Shown here piece after piece: positions 34,382 through 44,505 of a DNA stretch of 64,000 nt. Made by a program: the position numbers and the translations under genes. The notes under the pieces were generated by a model. The model was not told the DNA's origin, did not search any database, and worked only from the letters and a program-made list of their open reading frames with translations. Every line of letters starts with the position of its first letter. The stretch's first letter is position 1. Location of the stretch: assembly GCF_000429965.1 (NCBI RefSeq), contig NZ_KE387005.1, positions 271,020 to 335,019 on the forward strand. The letters are read 5' to 3'. This DNA is from Desulfogranum mediterraneum DSM 13871. Its GTDB lineage: Bacteria > Desulfobacterota > Desulfobulbia > Desulfobulbales > Desulfobulbaceae.

Positions 34382-35779
34382 ATGGAACTGCAATTTCACG
34401 GTGCCGCCAAGAACGTCACCGGCTCCTGCCACCTGCTCAGGTGCGGTCAAAGCATGATTCTGATCGATTGCGGTCTCTACCAGGGAAGCAGGGAGCTGGC
34501 TGAAGAAAATCACAATGACTTCGGCTTTGATCCGGCCGCCATTGACCTGCTGCTGCTCACCCACGGTCACCTGGACCACTGCGGTCGCATCCCGCTGCTG
34601 GTAAAACGAGGCTTCACAGGCACCATCGTCACCACCGCAGCCAGCCGTGACCTGGCGCGACTGGTGATGCTCGACGCGGCCCGAATCCAGGAAGAGGAGG
34701 CCAGGTATCGAAACTACAAGAGCAACAGACACGACAGAGACCGGGAACCCCTACTCCCCCTCTACGACACCTTTGATGCCCTCAACAGTCTCGATTATTT
34801 TACCTGCACGGTCTCCCTTGAACGTCCCCATGAGTTGGCAGCGGGAATCCGCGCGACCTTCTACGATGCCGGCCATATTCTCGGCTCAGCCTCCATCCTG
34901 CTGGAACTGGAGGAGCAGGGCCAAAGCAAACGACTGCTCTTCTCCGGTGACCTGGGCTACTGTGACCGGGCTATTCTCCCAGACCCGACCCCTCCTCCCC
35001 AAGCCGACATCGTTGTCATGGAGACGACCTACGGCGATCGCCGCCATAAACAGCTGGAACCATCTGTGAGCGAGCTCTATCAGGCGATCACCACCACCGT
35101 GGCTCGAAAGGGCAACGTCCTGATCCCCAGTTTTGCCCTGGAACGGAGCCAGGAGATCCTCTATTATCTGCGCGAGGGTATTGAAAACGGGCTGCTCCCT
35201 CCGGACCTGGAGGTCTTTCTCGATTCACCCATGGCCATCTCGGCCACTCAGATTTTCCGGAGACATCCGGAATGTTTTGACGATGAGACCTGGCAGGTGA
35301 TCGCCTCGGGACGGGACCCCTTTGAACTGCCCAGGCTTCACTTCTCCCGGGAGACCGAGGATTCCATAGCCCTTAAAGAGATGCAGGGGGTGGTGATTAT
35401 AGCCGGTTCAGGGATGTGCACCGCCGGCAGGATCCGCCATCACCTCCGGCACAATCTCTGGCGCGAAGAGGCGGCTGTCATCTTTGTCGGCTATGCCGGG
35501 GTCGGCACCACGGCCCGGCAGATCATCGACGGTGCCCCCTCCATCACCATCTTCAGGGAAGAAGTCGAGGTCAGGGCCGACATCCATACCATTGGTGGTT
35601 TTTCCGCCCACGCCGATCAACAGGAACTCCTCAACTGGCACCGCCAGACCGGAAGTCCGGAGCTGACCTTCCTGGTCCACGGGGAGGAAGAGGCAATGAC
35701 CACCTTTGGCGCCCTCCTGACCGGCACCAGGGTTATCCTCCCGGACAACCACCAGAGCTTTTCCCTGGAGCCGGGCTGA
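34382..35779 (+). CDS. Metallo-beta-lactamase/beta-CASP RNA-processing exonuclease-like protein
   Basis: 465 residues. The metallo-beta-lactamase core has LLLTHGHLDHCGRIP (HxHxDH), later His in YDAGHILGSASILLEL, and Asp in FSGDLGY. The beta-CASP domain follows, with VLIPSFALERSQEILYYL, VFLDSPMAISAT and the C-terminal IHTIGGFSAHADQQELLNW. This is the bacterial CPSF/Ysh1-like group thought to act on RNA. It is cytosolic, with no signal peptide. It stands 43 bp after the OmpA gene on the same strand. Confidence 0.92.
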   Translation: MELQFHGAAKNVTGSCHLLRCGQSMILIDCGLYQGSRELAEENHNDFGFDPAAIDLLLLTHGHLDHCGRIPLLVKRGFTGTIVTTAASRDLARLVMLDAARIQEEEARYRNYKSNRHDRDREPLLPLYDTFDALNSLDYFTCTVSLERPHELAAGIRATFYDAGHILGSASILLELEEQGQSKRLLFSGDLGYCDRAILPDPTPPPQADIVVMETTYGDRRHKQLEPSVSELYQAITTTVARKGNVLIPSFALERSQEILYYLREGIENGLLPPDLEVFLDSPMAISATQIFRRHPECFDDETWQVIASGRDPFELPRLHFSRETEDSIALKEMQGVVIIAGSGMCTAGRIRHHLRHNLWREEAAVIFVGYAGVGTTARQIIDGAPSITIFREEVEVRADIHTIGGFSAHADQQELLNWHRQTGSPELTFLVHGEEEAMTTFGALLTGTRVILPDNHQSFSLEPG

Positions 35780-35808
35780 ACAGCCCTGCTCCAGGGAAAG
35801 AAGGGCGA

Positions 35809-36222
35809 CTACTCTTTGGGGGCAGGGGCCGTGGCCTCGTGCACCTTGGCCTTACTCTTTTCCCACATTTCCTTGCTCTTGGCCTTGGTCTTCTGCCAGC
35901 CGCTCTGGGTTGCCTCCTTGGTCGCCTCCACTGCCTCGGCAGACTCCTCCTTGGTCTTGTCCCAGGTCTCGCTGCTTACCTCTTTGGTCTTATCCCAGGT
36001 CTCGGCACTCACCTCCTTGGTCTTCTGCCAGCCCTTTTCCGCAGACTCGCCGGTGGCCTCGGCCACTGCGCCGGCCGCCTCCTTGACCTCCTTGCCGGCG
36101 GCATCCCAGGTGGCCGGCTTCTGCTGCCCCTCGGTGGCGCCGGCCGCGCCGGCCAGTACCAGGGTCGCCGATGTCATCACTGCCCAGATCAACTGCCGCC
36201 TGTTCCCTTGCTTACACTCCAT
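35809..36222 (-). CDS. Exported LEA-like 11-mer repeat protein
   Basis: 137 residues. The signal peptide is about 1-29 (ending GAAGA), followed by a highly charged Lys/Glu/Ala/Thr region with degenerate 11-residue repeats (WQKTKEVSAET, WDKTKEVSSET, WDKTKEESAEA, WQKTKAKSKEM). This is the composition of late-embryogenesis-abundant-like or apolipoprotein-like amphipathic helices. A periplasmic desiccation or osmotic protectant is a reasonable guess, but a coiled-coil structural role is possible. It converges with the beta-CASP gene and is divergent from the efflux operon. Confidence 0.75.
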   Translation of the reverse strand: MECKQGNRRQLIWAVMTSATLVLAGAAGATEGQQKPATWDAAGKEVKEAAGAVAEATGESAEKGWQKTKEVSAETWDKTKEVSSETWDKTKEESAEAVEATKEATQSGWQKTKAKSKEMWEKSKAKVHEATAPAPKE

Positions 36223-36757
36223 AATGCCTCCTTGTTCAGCCAGGCCTGCCGGGAAACCATCTCCTCCTTCAAGGCCTGCATGGATTTGTTATTTTGAGGA
36301 TATAGCCTGCCACCAACATACATGTTCCTGTATTCTATAGGTATTAAATTCGGCCTGACAGGATTTTTTTTCACAACCCTGCCACTCCTTTTATGGGTAG
36401 CCGGCCGCAGCCAAGCCCCAAAAAACACAAAGAGGGTCACAGCGTAGTACCCGGCTGCAATCACAGCCAATTTCCAGACGCCGGTTCTGCCGATTTTTTC
36501 AAATTTTGTATTGATCGCCCTGGGATAGTGTATAATGTAGCGAATGCACCCCGGCGTTGCAGCACCATCTGGGCCACCTCTGTTTTCACTCAAGCTGCAA
36601 GGACACAGGCCTGCAGGGGTGCAGATCCTGGTCACAGCCAGGCAGCAGGGGATTTTTGACCCTCTCGTTTCAACGGGCAGGATGCCGGGCCAGCTCGCAG
36701 CTCTCCGGACCCCCCTGTCTTCCACCACAAAGTTCTCACCATTCAACGAGAGGTACC
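36223..36757. other. Divergent intergenic region upstream of the efflux operon
   Basis: 535 bp between the LEA-like gene (minus) and tolC-like gene (plus). The AT-rich middle (36285-36375) and the TATAAT box at 36531-36536 point to regulatory DNA. Open frames here lack ribosome sites and family signals, so I call no gene. Confidence 0.6.
36531..36536 (+). promoter_or_regulatory. Likely -10 box for the efflux operon
   Basis: A perfect TATAAT preceded by GTG lies 222 bp before the tolC-like ATG. The -35 is unclear: TTGTAT ends 19 bp upstream and TTGATC ends 14 bp upstream. The leader would be about 215 nt. Confidence 0.4.
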
Positions 36758-38107
36758 ATGTCCGCTCGCCCCACATTGATGACGCTTCTTTCCCTGGGTC
36801 TGCTGCTCTTCACCGCCCATCAGGCGACAGGGACAACAGCCGGGCCGTCCACCCTGCCAAGCCATTGGACCACCCAGGAGGCTGTCCGTTTTGCCCTGGA
36901 CCACAGCCCCGACGCCAAGGCTGCCCTGCACCGGATCCAGGCGGCCCAGGCCGATATCCAGCGGGCCAGGGCCGCCTTCTACCCCCAGCTCAAGCTCCAG
37001 GGTGGGTACGGCTCCACCAACAACCCCATGTATTCCTTTGGCAACATCCTCAACCAGGGTGTCTTCAACAACCGCATGGACTTCAACGACCCGGGAGTCA
37101 CCGATAATCTCCAGCTCAAGGCAGAGCTCAGCTACCGGCTCTATAACGGCGGCCGGGACCAGGCCGCCCTGGACCGGGCCACCGCCGGCCGCCAGGCTGC
37201 TGATTTCCGCAAACAGGGTATCCGCTCCACCCTGAGCCTTGCCGTGATCCGCGCCTTCTTCACCATTATCCAGGCCGAAGAGACGGTCCAGGCCAGAACC
37301 GGTGCCGTCACCTCCCTGGCAGCAGCCATCAAGGCGGCCCAGGCCAGGTTTGAAGCGGGTGATCTGCTCAAGGAAGAGCTGCTCAACCTGGAGGTGCAAC
37401 ACGCCCTGACCCGGGAGGACCTGATCCAGGCACGGCATGGCCTGGCCCTGGCCAGACGCGGCTTCTTCAACCTGCTTGGTCTGAACGAAACCAGGGGAGA
37501 GCTGGACCTGGCCGGCAGCCGCCCCCAACCGGTCCCGGAACGTCCCGACTTTCACAACCGCGCTGAGATCAAACAGATGCAGGCGCGCTTAGAGGCGCTG
37601 GAGGCGGCTGTCCGTCAATTTCAAGCCGGCTATTACCCCACGGCAGATGCCTTTGGCAGCTATCAGCTGGATAAGGGTTTTGAACTGGACCAGGGCTCCG
37701 GCAACTCCTGGCTGGCCGGGATACAGATCAACTACGCCCTGTTTAACGGCCACCGCACCAGGGCAGAGGTGGAACAGGCCCAGGCCCAGCTTACCGAGGC
37801 CAGGGAGCAACTGCGCAAACTGGAACTGGCCTACAGTCTGGAGCTGGAACAGGCCCGACTCAGCCTGGAGCAGGCAGAGAAGCGGATCCAGGTCACCTCC
37901 AAGATGGTGGAATCCGCCCAGGAGAGTGCCCGCCTCTCCAGGGCCCGCTTCAAGGAGGGGCTCCTCCTCTCCTCAGAGCTGATTGACATTGAAAACCGGC
38001 TGACCGATGCCCGGGTCCGTCATGCCCTGGCCAATGCCGACCATAAGATAGCCATCGCCGATCTCCGCCGGGCCGGGGGGCTCAAACAGTTCCCCCAAAC
38101 CCCCTGA
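36758..38107 (+). CDS. TolC-family outer-membrane efflux protein
   Basis: 449 residues from ATG 36758 (GAGAGGT 5 nt upstream). The signal peptide is about 1-26, followed by two outer-membrane-efflux-protein repeats with long amphipathic helices (AQADIQRARAAFYPQLKLQGGYG, ARFEAGDLLKEELLNLEVQ, ARFKEGLLLSSELIDIENRLTDARVR). It is predicted to form a trimeric outer-membrane channel. It is the first gene of the operon with the HlyD-like adaptor and RND pump, so it is the exit duct of a tripartite export system. Confidence 0.92.
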   Translation: MSARPTLMTLLSLGLLLFTAHQATGTTAGPSTLPSHWTTQEAVRFALDHSPDAKAALHRIQAAQADIQRARAAFYPQLKLQGGYGSTNNPMYSFGNILNQGVFNNRMDFNDPGVTDNLQLKAELSYRLYNGGRDQAALDRATAGRQAADFRKQGIRSTLSLAVIRAFFTIIQAEETVQARTGAVTSLAAAIKAAQARFEAGDLLKEELLNLEVQHALTREDLIQARHGLALARRGFFNLLGLNETRGELDLAGSRPQPVPERPDFHNRAEIKQMQARLEALEAAVRQFQAGYYPTADAFGSYQLDKGFELDQGSGNSWLAGIQINYALFNGHRTRAEVEQAQAQLTEAREQLRKLELAYSLELEQARLSLEQAEKRIQVTSKMVESAQESARLSRARFKEGLLLSSELIDIENRLTDARVRHALANADHKIAIADLRRAGGLKQFPQTP

Positions 38108-38139
38108 TCGATCCTGCTCACTCCTGCCTACAACTCATC

Positions 38140-39162
38140 ATGCGAACCCCCTCTCATCTGCTCCTGCTCGTCAGCTCTCTGCTCCTCTCCCTGCCGCCAC
38201 TGGTCGGCGCCACCTCTCCCCAGGCCGGCAGCCAGGCCGTCGGGGTAAGCACGACCCTGGTCCGCCTGGGCAAGGTACCGGTCCTGGTTGAAGTGGTGGG
38301 CACCCTCCAGGCCGTAAAGCGCGCCTCCCTTGCCGCCAAGGTCACCGGGGTGGTTACCCGGGTACCCGTGGTCTTGGGCTCCAAAGTTGCCCCGGGCGAG
38401 TTGCTGGTCAGTATCAGCGCCGAAGAGATCACAGCCCAGCTCAAACAGGCCGAAGCCCAACTCAAAGAGGCCCGGAGAAACCTGGAGCGGGAAAAGAAGC
38501 TGCTCAGGAAGGAGGCCACCACCGCACAGACGGTCAAGTCCATGGAGGACCGCTACTCGGTGGCCCGGGCAGCCTTTCAGGAGGCACAGACCATGCTGGG
38601 CTACACCAGGATCCACGCCCCCTTCTCCGGGGTGATCACCCAGAAGAAGATCCATGAGGGGGACCTGGCCAGCCCTGGGGTGGTACTGCTGCGCCTGGAA
38701 GATGACCAACAGCTCCAGGTGGTGGCCGCGGTACCGGAGAGCCTGGTGCTGGAGATCGAGATCGGCGACAGCCTGACCATCACCATACCTGCGGTCGGGG
38801 TCACCACCCGTGGGGTGGTCGCCGAGATCGCCCCGGCGGCAGACCCTGCCTCCCGCACCGCCCCGATCACCATCGACCTTCCCCGTGATGCCAAGCTGCG
38901 CACCGGCCAGTTTGCACGGGTACTGCTTCCGGGTGCTGCCGAGCAGACCCTGTTCATCCCCAGGGAGGCGGTTCGTTCCCGGGGCCAGCTGGACCGGGTC
39001 TTTGTGGTGGAAGAGGAGCGGGCCAGGCTCCGCCTGGTCCGCACCGGCCGGATCCACCAGGGGATGGTGGAGATCCTCAGCGGTCTTGACCCCGAAGAAC
39101 GGGTAGTCACCAGCAGTGAAGCGCCCCTGGTCAACGGTCAACAGCTCAAGGTCCAGCCATGA
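38140..39162 (+). CDS. RND efflux periplasmic adaptor subunit (HlyD/MFP family)
   Basis: 340 residues. The signal peptide is about 1-24. The lipoyl halves are split by a helical hairpin ([21 protein letters not shown] at about 55-75; [25 protein letters not shown] at about 155-180; [22 protein letters not shown] helix). Beta-barrel and membrane-proximal domains follow. It has no lipobox Cys. It bridges the RND pump and TolC. The stop overlaps the RND start by 4 bp (ATGA). Confidence 0.93.
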   Translation: MRTPSHLLLLVSSLLLSLPPLVGATSPQAGSQAVGVSTTLVRLGKVPVLVEVVGTLQAVKRASLAAKVTGVVTRVPVVLGSKVAPGELLVSISAEEITAQLKQAEAQLKEARRNLEREKKLLRKEATTAQTVKSMEDRYSVARAAFQEAQTMLGYTRIHAPFSGVITQKKIHEGDLASPGVVLLRLEDDQQLQVVAAVPESLVLEIEIGDSLTITIPAVGVTTRGVVAEIAPAADPASRTAPITIDLPRDAKLRTGQFARVLLPGAAEQTLFIPREAVRSRGQLDRVFVVEEERARLRLVRTGRIHQGMVEILSGLDPEERVVTSSEAPLVNGQQLKVQP

Positions 39163-42100
39163 AGCGGCAACAGCCCGGCTTTGCCGGCCGACTGGCGGCA
39201 GCCTTCATCGACTCCAAGCTGACGGTGATCACCATTGCCGCCTCCCTGCTCCTGGGGCTCTTGGCCCTGAACCTGCTGCCCAGGGAGGAGGAGCCCCAGA
39301 TCAAGGTACCGATGATCGACGTCCTGGTCTCCATGCCCGGGGCAACGGCCAAGGAGGTGGAGCAGCGGGTCTCCATCCCCATGGAGAAACTGCTCTATGA
39401 ACTGCCCGGGGTGGAGTATATCTACTCCACCTCCCTGCCCGGCCAGAGCCTGCTGGTGGCGCGCTTCTATGTGGGTGAGGACCTGGACAGCGCCATCGTC
39501 CGCCTCAACCAGAAGCTGCAGACCAACTTCGACCGGATCCCCCACGGGGTCTCGCCGCCCCTGGTCAAGCCCCACACCATCGACGATGTACCGATCCTGG
39601 CCCTGACCTTTCACTCCCGGAACTATGACCACTACACCCTGCGCCGGCTGGCAGCAGAGGTGGATGACTCCATCAAGAACATCTTTGAGGTGGCAGAGAC
39701 CACCCTGATCGGCGGCAGCAGACGCCAGCTCCGGGTCCTCTTTGATCCCCTGAAACTGGCAGCCCGCAACCTGACCCCGGCCGAGCTGATCAGCCACCTC
39801 CGCCAGGCCAACCGCCAGACCTTCTCCGGCACCCTCCGCTCGCTCAATCGGGAGATCCTGGTCCAGACCGGGACCTTCCTGGATTCTGCCCAGAGCGTGG
39901 GCCGCATCGTGGTGGGCGTCTATGGGGGCAAACCGGTCTACCTGGACGAGGTCGCCCGGATCCTGGATGGCCCGGAAGAACCGCAATCCTACGTGCTCTA
40001 CGGTCAACCGGGCCAGTCCGAAGTGGAGGCGGCGGTCACCCTGTCGGTGGCCAAGCGGCCCGGCGCCAACGCGGTCAAGGTGGTGGACACGGTCCTGGAA
40101 AAGGTGGAGAGCCTCAGGGGAGAGCTGATCCCGGACGACATCCAGGTCAGCGTGAGCCGCGACTATGGGGAGACCGCTGCGGAAAAATCAAACGAGCTGC
40201 TGCTCCATATGGGAATCGCGGTCTTTGGGGTGGCCCTGCTGATCCTGTTCTTCCTGGGCTGGCGGGAATCCATGATCGTGCTCCTGGCCATCCCCTCGAC
40301 CCTCTCCCTGACCCTGCTGCTGTTCTACCTCTATGGCTACACCCTCAACCGGATCACCCTCTTTGCCCTGATCTTCTCCATCGGTATCCTGGTGGACGAC
40401 GCCATCGTGGTGGTGGAGAACATCGTCCGTCACCTCCGCTTGCCCGGCCAGGAGCGGATGAGCTTCAAGGAGATCGCCATCGCCGCGGTTATCGAGGTGG
40501 GCAACCCCACCATCCTGGCCACCTGGGCGGTGATCGCCGCGATCCTGCCCATGGCCTTTGTGGGTGGGCTGATGGGGCCCTATATGCGCCCTATCCCCAT
40601 CGGGGCCTCGGCAGCCATGCTCTTTTCCCTGGTGATCGCCTTCACCGTCACCCCCTGGGCCTCGGTGCGCATCCTTCGCCGCAAACCGGCCGCTGACGAC
40701 AGAGGCCATGATCCCGACCATGCGCCGGACGACTTCTTCACCCGGTTCTATCACCGGATCATGGATCCCCTGCTGGCAAGTGCGCTCTGGCGCAGCCTGT
40801 TCTTCCTGGTCATCGTTATCCTGCTGCTGGGATCCTGCGCCATGGTCTACCTGGGGCTGGTCAAGGTCAAGATGCTGCCCTTTGACAACAAGTCCGAGTT
40901 CCAGATCATCCTGGACCTGCCCGAGGGCAGCACCCTGGAACAGACCAGCCGGGTGGCCCTGGAGATGGCCGAGGTGATCGCAGAGGTGGCCGAGGTCGTC
41001 AACTACCAGATCTATGCCGGCACGGCTGCACCCTACAACTTCAATGGCCTGGTCCGTCACTACTTCATGCGCTCCGGCCCTGCGGTGGCCGATATTCAGG
41101 TCAACCTGAGCCCCAAGCATGAACGGGACAGGCAGAGCCACGCCATTGCCAAGGGGATCCGCCCGGCCCTCAGCGCCATTGCCGAACGATACGGGGCCAC
41201 GGTGGCCGTGGCCGAGGTCCCGCCCGGGCCGCCGGTGCTCCAGACCCTGGTGGCCGAGATCTATGGCCCCAGCGATGCGGCACGGCAGGCGCTGGCCCGG
41301 GAGGTCAAGGCGATCTTTGCCCAAACCCCTGGGGTGGTGGATATCGACTGGTACCGCCAGGAGGATCGAACCAAGACCCTGATCACGGTGGACAAGGAAA
41401 AGGCCGCCTTACATCAGATCTCCGAGGCCGACATCACCCAGGCCCTGCAACTGGGCCTGGCCGGACTCTCGGTGGACCTCTTTCATCAGCCACGGGACAA
41501 GGAGGAGATCAATATCGTCCTCCAGCTGCCCGCCGATCAGCGGGCCCGGGTGGACACCCTGCTCAACATCGCCCTGCGCCCGCCCCACAATCCCCAGGCC
41601 CCACTGGTGCCCCTGCGTGAGCTGGTCCGGGTCAGCAGCGCAGCGGTGGATCAACCCATCTACCGTAAGAACCTGCGGCCGCTGATCTACGTCACCGGTG
41701 ATGTGGCCGGAGCGGCGGAGAGTCCGGTCTACCCCATCCTGGCGATGAACAGGCAGTTACAGACGCTCTCCGCCCAGGCCTACGGGGGAAGCCTTGGGGA
41801 AGAGACTGTCCGCGTCTATAACCTGAACCAGCCCTTTAACGAGCGACAGCCGGCCATCAAGTGGGACGGTGAATGGCACATCACCCTGGAGGTCTTCCGG
41901 GACCTGGGCCTGGCCTTCTGCGTGGTGATGGTCCTGATCTACATGCTGATGGTGGGCTGGTTTAAGAACTATACCACCCCCCTGGTGGTGATGGCGGCCA
42001 TCCCCTTTTCCCTGATCGGCATCCTCCCGGCCCACTGGGGTATGGGGGCCTTTTTCACGGCCACCTCCATGATCGGCTTCATGGCCGGTGCCGGGATCGT

Positions 42101-42377
42101 GGTCCGCAACTCCATCATCCTGGTGGACTTCATCGAGCTGCGCCTCGGCCACGGCCTCTCCCTGGCCGAGGCCGTGGTGGAGGCCGGGGCCATCCGCTTC
42201 AGGCCCATGCTGCTCACCGCCCTGGCCGTGGTGGTGGGCGCCTCGGTGATCCTGGCGGACCCGATCTTCCAGGGACTGGCCATCTCCCTGATGTTCGGCG
42301 AGATTGCCTCGCTGCTTATCAGCCGAATGGCGGTACCGGTGCTCTACTACATGGTCCAGTCCAGGACCAGGAGCTGA
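39159..42377 (+). CDS. RND-family efflux pump, inner-membrane permease
   Basis: 1072 residues, the family's usual length. Twelve TM helices flank two large periplasmic loops. TM4 carries the proton-relay aspartates in [18 protein letters not shown], and TM10 has [21 protein letters not shown]. The charged loop [16 protein letters not shown] (about residue 510) is cytosolic. It belongs to the AcrB/MexF-like branch that lacks tight clustering with known drug pumps, so the substrate is not inferable. Confidence 0.94.
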   Translation: MKRQQPGFAGRLAAAFIDSKLTVITIAASLLLGLLALNLLPREEEPQIKVPMIDVLVSMPGATAKEVEQRVSIPMEKLLYELPGVEYIYSTSLPGQSLLVARFYVGEDLDSAIVRLNQKLQTNFDRIPHGVSPPLVKPHTIDDVPILALTFHSRNYDHYTLRRLAAEVDDSIKNIFEVAETTLIGGSRRQLRVLFDPLKLAARNLTPAELISHLRQANRQTFSGTLRSLNREILVQTGTFLDSAQSVGRIVVGVYGGKPVYLDEVARILDGPEEPQSYVLYGQPGQSEVEAAVTLSVAKRPGANAVKVVDTVLEKVESLRGELIPDDIQVSVSRDYGETAAEKSNELLLHMGIAVFGVALLILFFLGWRESMIVLLAIPSTLSLTLLLFYLYGYTLNRITLFALIFSIGILVDDAIVVVENIVRHLRLPGQERMSFKEIAIAAVIEVGNPTILATWAVIAAILPMAFVGGLMGPYMRPIPIGASAAMLFSLVIAFTVTPWASVRILRRKPAADDRGHDPDHAPDDFFTRFYHRIMDPLLASALWRSLFFLVIVILLLGSCAMVYLGLVKVKMLPFDNKSEFQIILDLPEGSTLEQTSRVALEMAEVIAEVAEVVNYQIYAGTAAPYNFNGLVRHYFMRSGPAVADIQVNLSPKHERDRQSHAIAKGIRPALSAIAERYGATVAVAEVPPGPPVLQTLVAEIYGPSDAARQALAREVKAIFAQTPGVVDIDWYRQEDRTKTLITVDKEKAALHQISEADITQALQLGLAGLSVDLFHQPRDKEEINIVLQLPADQRARVDTLLNIALRPPHNPQAPLVPLRELVRVSSAAVDQPIYRKNLRPLIYVTGDVAGAAESPVYPILAMNRQLQTLSAQAYGGSLGEETVRVYNLNQPFNERQPAIKWDGEWHITLEVFRDLGLAFCVVMVLIYMLMVGWFKNYTTPLVVMAAIPFSLIGILPAHWGMGAFFTATSMIGFMAGAGIVVRNSIILVDFIELRLGHGLSLAEAVVEAGAIRFRPMLLTALAVVVGASVILADPIFQGLAISLMFGEIASLLISRMAVPVLYYMVQSRTRS

Positions 42378-42413
42378 GGCAGCTTTCCGCTATTCTTAAA
42401 CCAGAGACCAAGC

Positions 42414-42461
42414 AAAGGGGCCCGGGGCGACAGCGCCTCGGCTACCCTGCCCCTCCCCTTT
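42414..42461 (+). terminator. Hairpin between the RND gene and trmO
   Basis: AAAGGGG/CCCCTTT and an inner GGGGC/GCCCC pair form an imperfect stem that begins 37 bp after the RND stop and ends 16 bp before the trmO ATG. It may terminate the efflux operon or attenuate trmO. Confidence 0.5.
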
Positions 42462-42477
42462 CAACCAAGGTAGAGCC

Positions 42478-42954
42478 ATGCTCACGATTGAACCCATCGG
42501 CACAATCCACTCCCCCATCGACACCCCGGAAAATGCCCCTATTCAGCCCAGGGGCGCAGAGGGGCTCCAGGGCGAGATCGAGATATTTCCCCGCTTCAGT
42601 GCGGGTCTGGCCGACCTGGAGGGATTCAGCCATCTCTACCTGATCTACCACTTCCACCTGGCAAAACGCACCAGCCTGGAGGTCACCCCGTTCATGGACA
42701 CCAGCCAGCGGGGGGTGTTTGCCACCCGCTCGCCCCTGCGCCCCAGCCATATCGGCCTCTCCATCGTCCGCCTGCTGGGGATCAGGGACAATATCCTCAC
42801 CATCCAGGGCATCGATACGGTGGACCAGACCCCCTTGCTGGATATCAAACCCTATATCGAGAACTTTGATCTGGTAAAGGAGAGTCGCTCCGGTTGGATG
42901 CAGGCCGGCCCCGAAGAGGTGGCGGCCAGGCGCTCGGACGACCGTTTTCTTTAA
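42478..42954 (+). CDS. trmO: tRNA (t6A37-N6)-methyltransferase TrmO
   Basis: 158 residues. IEPIGTIHSPI at the start, then LADLEGFSHLYLIYHFH, GVFATRSPLRPSHIGLSIVRLLG and LLDIKPYIENFD, are the TsaA/TrmO (UPF0066) signature. TrmO methylates N6-threonylcarbamoyladenosine at position 37 of certain tRNAs using S-adenosylmethionine. Cytosolic. It is followed by the convergent yehS-like gene. Confidence 0.92.
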   Translation: MLTIEPIGTIHSPIDTPENAPIQPRGAEGLQGEIEIFPRFSAGLADLEGFSHLYLIYHFHLAKRTSLEVTPFMDTSQRGVFATRSPLRPSHIGLSIVRLLGIRDNILTIQGIDTVDQTPLLDIKPYIENFDLVKESRSGWMQAGPEEVAARRSDDRFL

Positions 42955-43000
42955 ACAGCCCCCTTAATGAAAGATACGCCCCAGTTAGCACATACCCAGC

Positions 43001-43471
43001 TCACTTGCTCGTGTTGGGGCGATACTTGAGCTGAAGACCGTGCAGGAAGTTGCGCAGGATCTGGTCCTTGCAGAGGCGGTAGTGTTTGTGGTCAGGCCTG
43101 CGAAAAAAGGCACTGAGTTCATGCTTGCTGATGGCCAGGTCGGCCAGATCCATGATGGCCAGGACCTCCTCTGCCTGCAGATCCAGGGCAATCTTCAACT
43201 TTTTGAAGATCAGATTGTTGGTCAAGCGCTTCTCCGCCTTTGGCTGCTCCCCTTGCCGACGGCCGCGTCGGTCGATAATCAGGCCATTGAGAAATCCGGC
43301 CAACCTGCGATCGCTGCAGTTGAGGTAGTCAGGGTCTTCCTCCCGCTGTAACCAGCAACGAACCTCCTCCCGGCTCACCTCCTGGTCCGCCAGCTGCAGC
43401 AGGGCCACCACCTTGGCATCGCTGAAGTCAAAGATATAGCGGATCCGTCGTAATACATCGTTGTTGGTCAT
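43001..43471 (-). CDS. yehS: YehS-like DUF1456 protein
   Basis: 156 residues from ATG 43471 (AAAGGA upstream). It has two tandem DUF1456 repeats, TNNDVLRRIRYIFDFSDAKVV..CWLQREEDPDY and LTNNLIFKKLKIALDLQAEEVL..FFRRPDHKHY, joined by a basic linker (RRGRRQGEQPKAEKR). The function is unknown. The open frame continues upstream, but without family similarity. Confidence 0.9.
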   Translation of the reverse strand: MTNNDVLRRIRYIFDFSDAKVVALLQLADQEVSREEVRCWLQREEDPDYLNCSDRRLAGFLNGLIIDRRGRRQGEQPKAEKRLTNNLIFKKLKIALDLQAEEVLAIMDLADLAISKHELSAFFRRPDHKHYRLCKDQILRNFLHGLQLKYRPNTSK

Positions 43472-44043
43472 GGTCTTGTCCTTTCTGCCCTGCTTCGCTT
43501 CAGGGAAGCCGGGTTGATTCTTTGGCCGGTACCCCGGCCGGGATCGTTGAGGTCTCGATTGTCTGCACAGCCGGAGCTGATGCGCCTTAAGCGTGACCAT
43601 TGAGCCTGAACATAAAGGGTTCGGCCCTAAAAAGCCAGGCCCTCCCTGCCCTCTGCCCTCTCTGGTTCAGAAACAGAGCAGAAGCAAGGGGCCAAACCGG
43701 TAGCTCTCCCCATATCCTTGGGGAGGGATCCTGCGCTCCGGCCGCTCCTCCTCTTCCGCTTTTCCCTCCGGCAGCAGCCGGATCAGCCTGGTGATAGCCT
43801 GAAAACCCGTTGCTCTCCGCAGCCAAGGTGCCTACAATATAACATACTGAACTCTTGTTATAAGTATCAGACCATGGTGCTTGGCTCCCGCTGCCGACCA
43901 GGACCTGACCAGCCTGGAAAGCAGCTCACCACCCTCAGCAGCAAGAGACCATGGAGGCAGCCAGGCTCAAGCGAGAGTCACCAGGATCTGCAGTGGCTGG
44001 AAACAGAAGAACCTTCAGGATAGCCTTCAGACGGAGGAGAGGG
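43472..44043. other. Divergent intergenic region, yehS to HTH/Zn-ribbon gene
   Basis: 572 bp without a convincing gene. It contains the AT-rich inverted repeat TATAACA-N11-TGTTATA (43838-43862), the only notable structure. The remainder is low-information sequence with short open frames that lack ribosome sites. Confidence 0.55.
43838..43862. promoter_or_regulatory. AT-rich inverted repeat, possible operator
   Basis: TATAACA and TGTTATA are separated by 11 bp, about 180 bp upstream of the HTH/Zn-ribbon regulator. The half-site spacing of about 18 bp centre to centre is compatible with a dimeric repressor site, perhaps of the neighbouring regulator. This is inference. Confidence 0.35.
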
Positions 44044-44325
44044 ATGAAGACCATACGACAGGAGATGCTCCTCCTGCTTGAACATAGCCCGCAGGGGGCC
44101 AGGGAGTTGTCCCAGGCCCTGCATATCAGTGAGAAAGATCTCTATGATCATCTGGAACACCTGAACCGATCGCTCAGGGCCAGTGGCAGGAGGCTGATCA
44201 TCGAGCCGGCAAGGTGCCGTGACTGCGACTTTGTCTTTACAGAGAGGAAGCGGTTCAACCCGCCCGGTCATTGCCCGCGATGCAAGAAGAGTCATATACA
44301 ACGACCGCTGTTCAGGCTTAAATAG
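44044..44325 (+). CDS. Small HTH protein fused to a C-terminal zinc ribbon
   Basis: 93 residues from ATG 44044 with GGAGGAGAGGG directly upstream. Residues about 5-55 form a winged-helix-like HTH (EMLLLLEHSPQGARELSQALHISEKDLYDHLEHLNRSL). CRDC and CPRC (about residues 65-85) make a zinc ribbon. This matches the COG3357-type predicted transcriptional regulators. The target is unknown. The adjacent methylmalonyl-CoA decarboxylase-like gene is 180 bp downstream. Confidence 0.85.
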   Translation: MKTIRQEMLLLLEHSPQGARELSQALHISEKDLYDHLEHLNRSLRASGRRLIIEPARCRDCDFVFTERKRFNPPGHCPRCKKSHIQRPLFRLK

Positions 44326-44505
44326 ACGGTTTGGTTCGCAGCACGCCATACGCTCTTTTTCTCCACGGCTTTCCACCACTCTTGTTTCCTGGATATACGT
44401 TCTTGGATACCAACGGATTATCGTGATACAATCCAGAGCAGAGGCCAGCCCCAGGCCCTGATGCAGAGCTGCGGCCCGCCTGAAACGCGCACAATGGAGG
44501 ATGAG

